Below the pieces are notes generated by a model, which searched no databases, was not told where the DNA came from, and saw only the letters and a program-made list of their open reading frames with translations. Made by a program: the position numbers and the translations under genes. This document shows, piece by piece, positions 1 through 7,566 of a DNA stretch of 26,838 bases (position 1 is its first letter; each line of letters opens with the position of its first letter). The stretch lies in contig DEYT01000045.1 of the NCBI GenBank assembly GCA_002364975.1, positions 1-26,838 of the forward strand, in the 5' to 3' direction. Origin of the DNA: Opitutia bacterium UBA3151 (GTDB lineage Bacteria; Verrucomicrobiota; Verrucomicrobiia; Opitutales; Seribacteraceae).

Positions 1-570
1 GGAACCCATCATGCTTTCCGCAATGCAGGAGCTGGATACTGCATCTTTAATGATTTGGCAATATGTGCAGAAAAAGCACTTCAGCACCCTGAGATTAATC
101 GAGTTCTCATTTTAGATCTTGATGTCCACCAAGGAGATGGTACCGCAGATATTTTCAAAGATGATGATCGAGTTTTTACAGTATCTTTGCACGGCAGAAA
201 TAATTTTCCTTTTCGCAAAAAAGAAAGTAATCTGGACATCGCTTTTGAAAACGATACCGAAGATGATCAGTATCTAAGTAAGCTTAAAAATGTACTCAAT
301 AAGCTAAAGGCAATACCATTCGATCTAATTTTTTATCAAGCAGGGGTAGATGGACTGACTTCCGATGCCTTGGGTTTATTAAGCCTTACCCGGGAAGGGT
401 TACTAGAGAGAAATAGACAAGTGTTGAAGTGGAGGAAAGAATTAAACCTTCCGCTACTGGTTTTTATGGGGGGAGGTTATTCCCGTCCAATCGAAGGCAC
501 GGTGGATGCTTTTTCGGATCTCTTCATTCAAGTAGCCAATGAGGTGATTAAAACAAACAAAACCAACTGA
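1..570 (+). CDS. Histone deacetylase family protein (class IV/AcuC-like), 5'-truncated by window edge
   Basis: This is the C-terminal 189 residues of a zinc-dependent deacetylase; frame 1 is open from base 1, so the true start lies upstream. The first residues, GTHHAFRNAG, hold the paired active-site histidines of the HDAC/AcuC/HDAC11 fold. DLDVHQGDG supplies the Asp and His zinc ligands, YQAGVDGL the second Asp ligand, and MGGGYS the transition-state tyrosine, so the catalytic set looks complete. The stretch around RNNFPF and the TEDDQYL segment resemble HDAC11-like class IV enzymes more than class I. The substrate (acetyl-lysine, an acetylated polyamine or another amide) cannot be read from sequence. 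The gene converges on the sulfatase gene with 4 bases between the stop codons, and no terminator is visible between them. Confidence 0.9.
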   Translation, partial: GTHHAFRNAGAGYCIFNDLAICAEKALQHPEINRVLILDLDVHQGDGTADIFKDDDRVFTVSLHGRNNFPFRKKESNLDIAFENDTEDDQYLSKLKNVLNKLKAIPFDLIFYQAGVDGLTSDALGLLSLTREGLLERNRQVLKWRKELNLPLLVFMGGGYSRPIEGTVDAFSDLFIQVANEVIKTNKTN

Positions 571-574
571 ATAT

Positions 575-1903
575 TTATTGAATTCGCTTCATTTGGGAAC
601 GAAATCGATGACGTAACCTTGATAAATCCTCGTGATGATTGCTCGATTCTACCAAGTTGGAGAATTGAAGAGGATCACGGTTCATATCATAAAGTTCTTC
701 CGAGCCATCTTTGTATTTCATGTAACTCCATTCCAGGGTCCGCATGGAAGTTCCTTTTCTATTCGGGACAAAGGATAGGGCTGGCTTGGTGCTTTGCTTT
801 TTTGGATTCTGAAGAATCGGAAGAATACTCGAACCTTGAACGGAAGAAGGCGTATTGAGGTTGAGCATAGAGCAAGCAGTCGGAAATAGGTCAACTAATT
901 CGACGATAGATTTTGATTGCCCTGGTTTGAAACCTGGAGCTTTAATAATCAAAGGAACCCGGGTAACTTCTTCCCTGAGGTTTCCCTTTTGCCAAAAGTG
1001 ATGTTCGCCCAACAAGTAGCCATGATCGCTCGTAAAGAAAATGGCAGTTTCTTGATCCAGTCCAAGTTCCTTAAGAGCATTTAGAATTCTCCCAACTTGC
1101 TCGTCCATAAAAGTAACGGTTGCCAGATATCCTGCCCACATCCGCTTTTGATTCACCGGGTATTGATCAATGCCAAATCTTTTTGAATTGGAATGGGAAA
1201 GTCCGAGCTTGGGTATGTCCGACCAATCTTCATCGGGAACTACAGGGAGTGATATTTTAGATAGGGGGTACTCCTTAAAGTACTGAACGGGAGCAACATT
1301 TGGGTAGTGGGGTCGAATAAGTCCAGTTGCCAAGAAAAAAGGGTTTTTTTCCGAAGCAAAACGAGTGAGAAGTTCAATGGATTTCGTGGCTGCTTTCCAG
1401 TCCGGTTGGTCACTTCCATCACCGGAGTAGTCAACGGTTACGAACATTCGGTTAGGCATCCGAGTAGATTCCCTTCCTTGAAGCTTGTGGGTGAAAATAT
1501 TTAAATTAAGGCAGGCATAATTTCCGGGTGTGTGGGCTTCTAATCCTGACATATTAAATTTTTCAGACCAGCATTGTGGTACATCTACACCATCGGTACC
1601 ATCGATGATGTCTCCAGGTACACGCATGTGGAAAATCTTTCCAACTCGAGTGCTGTAAAGTCCATTATCTTGAAAGTGCTCACCCCATGTAATCTCATTT
1701 TTTCCATAGTATCTCCCTCGCATGAAACTTGCCCTGGAGGGGGCACAGACTGTTCCTTGGCAATAGGCATGTTTAAATAGCATGCCTTCTTTTGCGAGAC
1801 GATCTAAGTTTGGAGTTTTGGCGATTGGATTCCCGTAACAAGAAAGGGCATCCGCCTTGAGATCATCGGACACGATGAGCAAAATATTTTTGATTTTGCC
1901 CAC
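575..1903 (-). CDS. Formylglycine-dependent sulfatase, iduronate-2-sulfatase-like; signal peptide out of frame
   Basis: This is a type I sulfatase of the alkaline-phosphatase superfamily. IVSDDLKAD (residues 9-17) supplies the calcium-binding aspartates. CAPSR, about residue 53, is the C-x-P-S-R signature whose Cys is converted to formylglycine. GLIRPHYP and TSDHGYLLGEHHFWQKG are the later active-site and metal blocks. The overall pattern resembles iduronate-2-sulfatase-type enzymes that hydrolyse sulfated polysaccharides, but the substrate is inferred only. The only start in this frame is GTG at 1903, which gives a protein with no signal peptide, unusual for this family. An ATG at 1953, overlapping the upstream gene's stop as ATGA, encodes a clear signal peptide in the other frame; one extra base would join the two. 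As written, the product is either cytoplasmic from GTG, switched off, or the read contains an indel error. It is downstream of, and translationally linked to, the sugar isomerase gene. Confidence 0.9.
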   Translation of the reverse strand: MGKIKNILLIVSDDLKADALSCYGNPIAKTPNLDRLAKEGMLFKHAYCQGTVCAPSRASFMRGRYYGKNEITWGEHFQDNGLYSTRVGKIFHMRVPGDIIDGTDGVDVPQCWSEKFNMSGLEAHTPGNYACLNLNIFTHKLQGRESTRMPNRMFVTVDYSGDGSDQPDWKAATKSIELLTRFASEKNPFFLATGLIRPHYPNVAPVQYFKEYPLSKISLPVVPDEDWSDIPKLGLSHSNSKRFGIDQYPVNQKRMWAGYLATVTFMDEQVGRILNALKELGLDQETAIFFTSDHGYLLGEHHFWQKGNLREEVTRVPLIIKAPGFKPGQSKSIVELVDLFPTACSMLNLNTPSSVQGSSILPILQNPKKQSTKPALSFVPNRKGTSMRTLEWSYMKYKDGSEELYDMNRDPLQFSNLVESSNHHEDLSRLRHRFRSQMKRIQ

Positions 1904-1953
1904 AAGGAGAGGGGAGCAAAAAAAGAAAAAAAAACGATTTGGATGTATTTCAT
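1887..1953 (-). other. Out-of-frame signal peptide with homopolymer tracts at the sulfatase 5' end
   Basis: Reading the minus strand from ATG at 1953 gives MKYIQIVFFSFFAPLSLWA followed by KSK, a textbook Sec signal peptide with an L-W-A cleavage site. The frame then departs from the sulfatase frame and stops after about 50 codons. The offset between 1953 and the sulfatase GTG at 1903 is 50 bases, so one inserted base restores fusion. The region carries A9 (1926-1934) and A7 (1918-1924) runs on the plus strand and a T5 run (1887-1891). One extra base in the T5 run gives signal peptide-KSKNILLIVSDD, a perfect family N-terminus; one in the A9 run gives a different but also plausible leader. The ATGA overlap with the upstream stop supports 1953 as the ancestral start. 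Confidence 0.8.
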
Positions 1954-2822
1954 CCGCTGGTCAGGTGTAAAAGACTTTTCTGCATGCTGGATAGGGGAGA
2001 GGGAGAATGATCCTGCTCAATATGGCAATGAACCACTCCAGCGGAATCAGCCGCTTTTAAAATTGGATTCATGGGAATCTGACCATCTCCAATTTCTTCA
2101 AAATCCTCGGGTTTTACTTTTCCAAAATTAGGACATTTGAAACCACTCCGTAAATCCTTAAGGTGAAGCTGAGAAATTCGATTTTTTAGGTAATGAATTT
2201 GGGATACTGGATCGACTCCACCGACTTTAACCCAAAAGACATCTAACTCGAAAAACATATCTGGAGAAAAAGAACGGATAAAAACATCATATCCAGTTTT
2301 ACCGCCTAACATCGGTTGGAATTCGAAAGCATGATTATGATAGGCAAGTCGAATTCCTGCTTCCTTGGCTTGTTCGGCACCCCGATTAAGAAGTTCAGCT
2401 GTTTTTTGATACGCCTCAAGATCTACTCTGTTGTGGGTGTGAAGGTAAGGAACTACCAAGTCGGTAAGTTCGTTTTTATGAGCAAGTTCCAACACCTTTT
2501 CAAAACTTGGAAGTTTTTTTGGGTCAGGGTTCAACAGCGAGTCCCATTGAAAGTGACTGGAGTTGACCTGCATTCCTTTTTCCTTGGCCCGTTTGATCAT
2601 ATCAAGCGATTTGCTAGAAGGGAAATCATAAGGTTCGACTTGCTTATATCCCATCCTGGCAACCTCATCTATGGTCTGCTTTAAATTCTCGTTTATCGGT
2701 TTTCTAAGGGAATAGAGCTGAATGCCGATATTATTAAGGTAATCGGATTGAGGTTTTGCAGCGATTGAAGGACAAATGAAAAGCATTCCCGTCGACTGTT
2801 GAATGAAAGATCTACGATTCAT
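1950..2822 (-). CDS. Tat-signal sugar phosphate isomerase/epimerase-like TIM-barrel protein
   Basis: This 290-residue protein belongs to the xylose isomerase-like/AP endonuclease 2 TIM-barrel superfamily. It opens with MNRRSFIQQSTG and a short hydrophobic stretch, a twin-arginine-type export signal (RRxFIQ) common on such enzymes in Verrucomicrobia and Planctomycetes. Barrel landmarks are QLYSLR (strand 1), MGYKQVEPYDF, LAYHNHAFEF, ELDVFWVKVGGVDP, QLHLKD and a C-terminal HCHIEQDH; the His, Glu and Asp residues on these strands would bind the divalent metal. It probably isomerises or epimerises a sugar in the periplasm, but the substrate is not readable. Its TGA overlaps the ATG at 1953 (ATGA), so it forms a two-gene operon with the sulfatase, which suggests shared work on sulfated glycans. 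No Shine-Dalgarno is seen before the ATG. Confidence 0.85.
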   Translation of the reverse strand: MNRRSFIQQSTGMLFICPSIAAKPQSDYLNNIGIQLYSLRKPINENLKQTIDEVARMGYKQVEPYDFPSSKSLDMIKRAKEKGMQVNSSHFQWDSLLNPDPKKLPSFEKVLELAHKNELTDLVVPYLHTHNRVDLEAYQKTAELLNRGAEQAKEAGIRLAYHNHAFEFQPMLGGKTGYDVFIRSFSPDMFFELDVFWVKVGGVDPVSQIHYLKNRISQLHLKDLRSGFKCPNFGKVKPEDFEEIGDGQIPMNPILKAADSAGVVHCHIEQDHSPSPLSSMQKSLLHLTSG

Positions 2823-2868
2823 ACTTTTGAGCCTATTCTATTAAAAAAAAGAAAGGCAAGTTAGGAAT

Positions 2869-3507
2869 CTATTTTTTTATGACCTTTTTGGGCATCCGAA
2901 ATAAGCCAATCCAGATTCGCTTTACGAGAGCCCAAGAAAAAAGAAAGAGATGCAAGCAAGTCGGAAGGGCTGCGGATACCCCCATGATTAATCCAAAATA
3001 AATATTTTTTACATTTTCTTTTCCAGTTGGATCTTGCATGGCTTGCACGGCTCTGTAGGTGTATTTCGAACTTCTTTGTGAAAGTTCTTCCGGTGCTTGT
3101 TCCCAAAGGCTTATTAGCCAACCTCCGAAACTAAATACAAAGAGAACCCAAAGGGTAGCTAAAACTGCAATCACTAAATCTAGGGAAAGGTGTAACATAT
3201 ATTCTAAAGTTTTGCTTGATGCCAATGCTCGTCGAATGATCCATATCGTGATGAAGAAAGAAAGGCTGTCAAACAAGGCACCGAGAAAACCAACTGGAAT
3301 TTGAAGCTTAAAATAGTGGGACGCTTCGTGAGTCTGCATATAGTATGGATAGGTCGTATAAATTGCCCACCAATAACAGCTAATATTTAATAAAATGAAG
3401 AAGAAGAAGAGAATGGGGAAGAAAACTAAAAGTTTTCCTCGCCTTCGTTCATAAAAATCCAGAACTCGATGGAGTGCTTGTCTCCAAGTCTGTATGATTT
3501 CATGCAT
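2869..3507 (-). CDS. Unknown integral membrane protein, about four TM segments
   Basis: A 212-residue protein I do not recognise. It has a basic N-terminal cytoplasmic part (HRVLDFYERRRGK) followed by hydrophobic segments near residues 27-48, 72-92, 108-134 and 172-198, and a basic C-terminus. No catalytic or binding motif stands out. It ends 47 bases before the isomerase start in the same direction, so it may be the first gene of that operon, and it diverges from the ydbH-like gene. The start ATG at 3507 has no Shine-Dalgarno, as is usual in this window. The hydrophobic pattern and the lack of any better frame make it a likely real gene; function is unknown. Confidence 0.7.
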   Translation of the reverse strand: MHEIIQTWRQALHRVLDFYERRRGKLLVFFPILFFFFILLNISCYWWAIYTTYPYYMQTHEASHYFKLQIPVGFLGALFDSLSFFITIWIIRRALASSKTLEYMLHLSLDLVIAVLATLWVLFVFSFGGWLISLWEQAPEELSQRSSKYTYRAVQAMQDPTGKENVKNIYFGLIMGVSAALPTCLHLFLFSWALVKRIWIGLFRMPKKVIKK

Positions 3508-3611
3508 AAATCCAATTTTTGTTATTAAAGATAATCAAAGAATGGAGGGATTCTCATTTTGAGCTTTGCAGAGTGCATGAATCTAATCATCTTGTAGAGC
3601 CTTTAATTCCA

Positions 3612-6041
3612 ATGATGATATCAGTGAGAAGAAAAAAAATCCTTTTGTTTTTAATTCCATTTGGAATTTTTTTTATCCTCAGTTTTGCATATCTAAATTT
3701 AGACAAATATGTGGAATCCGAAATTATCAAGTTTGCAGAGGAAAAAGAAGTAAATCTTAAGTCCTTTGAGCTGGATCATTTAAATCCTGATGGTATTTAT
3801 TCGGAGCAAATTTCACTGGATTTTATGGTTATGGAGGCCTTGAAGGTTGGAATTAAAGTGGCAAAAGTTTCCAAGCCACAATGGTGGGAATATTTTTTTC
3901 CTGACAAACGATTAAAGGCAGAAATAAATCAAATTGATTTGGAAAGCGAAGCGGGTGGGGTGAAGGTCGATCGTATAAACCTAGTTTATTCTAGGGAAGA
4001 CTTAGGTTTAGATCTTAAGGCTTTGAGTGTTGATGGTATGAAGTTGCGAGTGAATGGGGTGAAGTTGAATTCCTTACTTTCATCGGGAAATCCTAAAAAC
4101 TTGGATGTTAATCAAACGAGTTCAAGTATTGGCTTTCTGCGTCAAAGTTTGAATTTCCCACCGGTGAAACACTTGAGGTTTCGTAAATCAGAGCTCTCGG
4201 CATCATGGGGGGAGAAAATCATAAAATTTGACTTCAATGCAAGTGCAAAACTGATTCAAGATTTTTTCAACATTCAACTGGATGGATTCTTAGAAGGAAT
4301 GCCGGTCAGGAGTGATCTTACCCTTGCTCAGGATGGAGAAATTTTGCACATCACTTCTAAATTCGAAGTCTCTGATTTTTCAAAAAGTAAGGTCATTCTC
4401 GAAGAACTGAAAGATTTGGCTTTTATCAGTGATCATGACTTGGCATTCGATTCTGGAAGCTTAGTGGTACAAAAAAGTGGAACCCTTCAACAAGAGGACC
4501 GATCTGATCAGAGGCAACTTCTTGAATCCCTTTTTGTAGAAATGAATGGAAGCGACCTGAGATGGGAATGGGGAAATAAATTTGGAGAGATTACAAAGTT
4601 TATGGCTTTTTTGTCTGGTTTTTCAGGTGGGGAACCAGAATCAATCAATGCATATGCTAATTTTAACTGGAATGATCAGTTCGAAATTTTGGGTGCACGG
4701 GCCCAGCGACGCCTTTTGAAATCAAAAGATGGAGTGAATCAGAAACTCGCAATCAGTGCGAGTATGTGGGAATTGAATGGGAGTAAAGCTCTTCCATTTA
4801 AAGTCAAGAATCTCTCCGTCCCCTTTTTCGAGATCGAACATAATGCCAGCATCGAAGAAGCGCTGAGGAAAGAGCATGAAGTTAGGTTCAATCAGGTTTC
4901 TTGGAATTTAGATGAGTTAAAATTGGAATCAGGAGCGGTAATTTTGAAAGCCTTGGATGGTTTATCAAAATGGAAAGTAAGAATTCCACCGCTGGTTGCT
5001 CATATGCCGAGCAGGCAACTTACACTGTCAGGTTTTTCATATGAAGGAATCCTTGATGTCGAAAAATTTCCTCAAGTCCAAGAAATACAAAATGTCCGAA
5101 TTGAAGAGCTTCTTCTTGGAGATGATTTTAGAATAGAAGATATTCTTCTATCTTTCTGCTTGTCTCGTGAAAAAGAGTTAGAAATTAAAAAACTGGAACT
5201 ATCGCTAGACAATTTTCATGTAAGCATGGACCCGGCAAATCTTTCTTTAGGTTCTTGGGTTGATTCGGAGAGAAACGCAACCTTCTTCGTTGATTTCAAG
5301 GGGAGCAACATTTCTATGCAGAAGGATAATTATAAAATTGAAGTGCAGAATATAAATGGGGGAGTAAAGCTTGATTCCCTTGATCCTTTTGAGACGGAAG
5401 GAAATCAAAAACTTGCTTTTGAGCAAATTCAATTCGGGGATCTTGAATTTAAAGATGGGAATCTCAGCTTTGCTATCCGTAACGGATCAGATATCGAAGT
5501 TGAAAAACTCTCCATGAATGGCTTTGGTGGTGTGGTTGGATTAGGAGAAAGTACCTATTCTCTGGATCCTGCAATAAGCCGTCTTCTTCTAGATTTTGAT
5601 CAAGTAAGTGGTCAAAAATTAGCCAATCTCTTCAAAGATCTGGATCTCCGAATTGATGGTAATTTTAGTGGAGAGATTCCTATTGCTCCATCTCAGGATA
5701 ATCTTTGGGATTTTGTGGGAGGATTCTTGAAATTAATTGAAGGGGGAGTTAGCTATTACAGTTGGGATGCAAATGGATTATTGACTGATACCATGGACGA
5801 AAACGACCTGCTTTACGGCCAAACTAGGTTAGCTGAAGAAGCTCTTAAGCAACTCGGGCTGGATTCGATGAAGTTAAATTTTATAGTCTTGGATGGAAAA
5901 CGGGAAATTATTGGTGATATTAGAGGAAAGGCAGAAGTTGAAGGAAAAACCGTTAATCTGAAATATAAGCCAAGAATAGTTGGGAACCTACAAGAAATCC
6001 TCGACGCTATTGACTTACTTAAATTACAAGTTAATCAATAG
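3612..6041 (+). CDS. ydbH: YdbH-like intermembrane phospholipid transport protein (AsmA-like superfamily)
   Basis: A large envelope protein (809 residues from ATG 3612). It has a basic leader (SVRRKK), one signal anchor near the N-terminus (LLFLIPFGIFFILSFAYL), then a long repetitive beta-rich periplasmic region of the TamB/YhdP/YdbH bridge type. The end is diagnostic: a GGVSYYSWD strand, a helix with LAEEALKQLGLDSMKLNF, a GDIRGKAEVEGKTVNLKY segment and NLQEILDAIDLLK match the C-terminal layout of E. coli YdbH. The next two genes are ynbE- and ydbL-like, the same order as in Enterobacteria, which greatly strengthens the call. The role, by family knowledge, is to carry glycerophospholipid from inner to outer membrane. 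The open frame runs back to a TTG at 3519; 3612 or 3615 is preferred because the anchor then sits at the N-terminus. Confidence 0.82.
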   Translation: MMISVRRKKILLFLIPFGIFFILSFAYLNLDKYVESEIIKFAEEKEVNLKSFELDHLNPDGIYSEQISLDFMVMEALKVGIKVAKVSKPQWWEYFFPDKRLKAEINQIDLESEAGGVKVDRINLVYSREDLGLDLKALSVDGMKLRVNGVKLNSLLSSGNPKNLDVNQTSSSIGFLRQSLNFPPVKHLRFRKSELSASWGEKIIKFDFNASAKLIQDFFNIQLDGFLEGMPVRSDLTLAQDGEILHITSKFEVSDFSKSKVILEELKDLAFISDHDLAFDSGSLVVQKSGTLQQEDRSDQRQLLESLFVEMNGSDLRWEWGNKFGEITKFMAFLSGFSGGEPESINAYANFNWNDQFEILGARAQRRLLKSKDGVNQKLAISASMWELNGSKALPFKVKNLSVPFFEIEHNASIEEALRKEHEVRFNQVSWNLDELKLESGAVILKALDGLSKWKVRIPPLVAHMPSRQLTLSGFSYEGILDVEKFPQVQEIQNVRIEELLLGDDFRIEDILLSFCLSREKELEIKKLELSLDNFHVSMDPANLSLGSWVDSERNATFFVDFKGSNISMQKDNYKIEVQNINGGVKLDSLDPFETEGNQKLAFEQIQFGDLEFKDGNLSFAIRNGSDIEVEKLSMNGFGGVVGLGESTYSLDPAISRLLLDFDQVSGQKLANLFKDLDLRIDGNFSGEIPIAPSQDNLWDFVGGFLKLIEGGVSYYSWDANGLLTDTMDENDLLYGQTRLAEEALKQLGLDSMKLNFIVLDGKREIIGDIRGKAEVEGKTVNLKYKPRIVGNLQEILDAIDLLKLQVNQ

Positions 6042-6071
6042 TAACAAAACATCATTGCTAAATTCATTCGT

Positions 6072-6248
6072 ATGTTTTCATCTTATTGCATGGTTTTCCC
6101 AAAAATACTACTTTTTACCTATCTAGCCTTTGGTTTGGCCGGATGTTTTACTTTAAAGACGGAACACCACATAACATTGGACCACAATATCACGATCAAA
6201 GTCGAAAAAGAAGTAAATGACTTTGTTGATGACCTCTATGGAGAGTAA
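6072..6248 (+). CDS. ynbE: YnbE-like small outer-membrane lipoprotein
   Basis: A 58-residue gene between the ydbH- and ydbL-like genes. It has a hydrophobic leader ending in the lipobox LAGC (Cys25), so it is a lipoprotein. The mature part is only 34 residues and ends with HNITIKVEKEVNDFVDDLYG, the pattern of E. coli YnbE (a short strand followed by an acidic helix). In E. coli YnbE sits in the outer membrane, pairs with the C-terminus of YdbH by beta-strand augmentation and completes the phospholipid bridge. ATG at 6072 or 6090 could be the start; 6090 would give a tighter leader. It begins 30 bases after the ydbH stop and ends 25 bases before the ydbL start, so the three form one operon. 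Confidence 0.8.
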   Translation: MFSSYCMVFPKILLFTYLAFGLAGCFTLKTEHHITLDHNITIKVEKEVNDFVDDLYGE

Positions 6249-6273
6249 GACAAGATCAACAATCAATTCCTCT

Positions 6274-6636
6274 ATGAAAAAAATAAACCATATTTGTTTA
6301 ACATTACTCAGTATTTTAACTTTCAGCACTTTGTTACATGCTGACTACAAGGAGAGAATGAAGGAGCGTTTACCAAAAATTATTGAGGCTAAAGGTAGTG
6401 GTCTTATTGGAGAAGGGGTAGATGGCTTTCTTCATCTAAGAGGGAAAAAAGGAAAGACGGTGGTCCAGTTAGTTGCGGTTGAGAACGAAGATAGAAAAGA
6501 GTTTTTTAAGGCGGCTTCCTCAAAAACGGGTAGTACGACTCAAGAGGTTGCCCAGAAATTTTCTCAGGTTATGAAATCACGAGACGAAAAAGGTTTTTGG
6601 CAAAAAGACTCAAAGGGCTCTTGGAATCAGAAATGA
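6274..6636 (+). CDS. ydbL: YdbL-like DUF1318 periplasmic protein
   Basis: A 120-residue secreted protein. MKKINHICLTLLSILTFSTLLHA is a clear signal peptide (described by position: residues 1-23), which decides the start at 6274 over the in-frame ATG at 6217 inside ynbE. The mature domain follows the DUF1318/YdbL pattern: an early helix (MKERLPKIIEAKGSG), the GEGVDGFLHLR block, then NEDRKEFFKAASSKTG, VAQKFSQVM and a C-terminal GFWQKDSKGSWNQK. In E. coli YdbL acts as a chaperone preventing YnbE multimers; the same role is inferred here. Its stop overlaps the next gene's start as ATGA (6633-6636), which indicates translational coupling to the lipoprotein gene. Confidence 0.82.
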   Translation: MKKINHICLTLLSILTFSTLLHADYKERMKERLPKIIEAKGSGLIGEGVDGFLHLRGKKGKTVVQLVAVENEDRKEFFKAASSKTGSTTQEVAQKFSQVMKSRDEKGFWQKDSKGSWNQK

Positions 6637-7136
6637 ATCAAGTGGGCTCGGTTTATACACCGACCCTTTTTATTCTTTGCCTACTCTTTTTTTCTTCGTG
6701 CATGGAAAGAAAAAAACAACAAGTTTCTTGGGGAGGCGGGCAAGGGATTGCAACGGACCAAGAAAGTGAAGATTTAAATGCACAAATACTTATTCTTGAA
6801 AGACAGAGGAATATGTTGCAATACGAACTACAATGGCTTGGAGCTCGTGCAAAGGTAGCTCGTGCTGAGATGGAACTAAGCCTTGCTCTTTTGACGGAAA
6901 AGAGACTCATGGCGGAGATGAAGAGGTTTTCTGATAAAAATCAGGGCTTTGCCAGCACCGATGAATTTCGATCCAAGCAATTCCAAATTTCTTGGGATGC
7001 AAAACTCCGAGCAAGAGGGAAGGAAGTTATTAAAGCAAGGGCACAAGTAAATTTATTTTCCAGAGAACTTAATGAACTCCGCTTTGAAATCTCAAAAAAT
7101 GGATTCTCCTCTCCCTCTAAAAGGCTTGTGAAATGA
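6633..7136 (+). CDS. Unknown lipoprotein with long helical/coiled-coil region
   Basis: A 167-residue protein starting at the ATG that overlaps the ydbL stop; the longer open frame from 6597 runs inside ydbL and is less likely. The leader ends in FFSSC (Cys23), a lipobox. The mature chain is almost all charged helix: NAQILILERQRNMLQYELQ, ARAEMELSLALLTEKRL, then ARGKEVIKARAQVNLFSREL, with heptad-like leucine spacing suggesting a coiled coil. I do not recognise the family. Its position in the ydbH-ynbE-ydbL operon and its lipid anchor suggest an envelope scaffold or partner of that system, which is inference only. Confidence 0.7.
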   Translation: MNQVGSVYTPTLFILCLLFFSSCMERKKQQVSWGGGQGIATDQESEDLNAQILILERQRNMLQYELQWLGARAKVARAEMELSLALLTEKRLMAEMKRFSDKNQGFASTDEFRSKQFQISWDAKLRARGKEVIKARAQVNLFSRELNELRFEISKNGFSSPSKRLVK

Positions 7137-7221
7137 GGTCTTTCCTCCTGTCTGCATTTCAAGAAATTTTTTTAAGTTGTCCCGAATGCTAGCATTCGCA
7201 AGATGTTTAGGATTAACTGAA

Positions 7222-7515
7222 ATGGAAGAGACTATTGAAAGAATTTTAAGTCACCCTTTGTTGACGGTCACCCTGAGTCTATTCTGTTTACTGCTCCTTT
7301 TTGCTATTCTCAAAAGGCTTTTGAAAATGATCCTTATCTCCCTTGTCTTAATCTCACTCTATTTTGGTTATGTCCATTATTTTCAAGATCAATACCCTCT
7401 TCCTGAAGTGGATATGGGTGAGATTCAAGAAATCAAAGAGGATCTAAGGGATTGGGTTATTGAAGATTTGAATGTCAGTATCTTTGAAGGAAATCGAAGT
7501 CGATTGAAGGAGTGA
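7222..7515 (+). CDS. Small unknown membrane protein, two TM segments
   Basis: A 97-residue protein beginning MEETIERILSHPLL, with two hydrophobic segments (about residues 14-30 and 34-52) separated by KRLLK, then an acidic C-terminal tail with helical EIQEIKEDLRDWVIEDL. No family is recognised. The frame is open from TTG 7177 with another ATG at 7186; 7222 is chosen because it places the first TM near the N-terminus, but the start is uncertain. It lies between the ydbH block and lolC and ends 51 bases before lolC, so it probably belongs to the same transcript. Confidence 0.55.
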   Translation: MEETIERILSHPLLTVTLSLFCLLLLFAILKRLLKMILISLVLISLYFGYVHYFQDQYPLPEVDMGEIQEIKEDLRDWVIEDLNVSIFEGNRSRLKE

Positions 7516-7566
7516 CAACCTGCCTTTTCGTGGCGTTTTATAAAAACTACTTTTTTGTGTGATGAA

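Noticed and set aside
2861..3121. 86-residue frame on the minus strand overlapping the unknown membrane protein
   Set aside because: It lies in another frame of the same strand and looks like a shadow, with no recognizable features.
3519..3611. Extension of the ydbH-like frame to TTG 3519
   Set aside because: It puts 31 polar residues before the signal anchor; ATG 3612 fits a membrane-anchored protein better.
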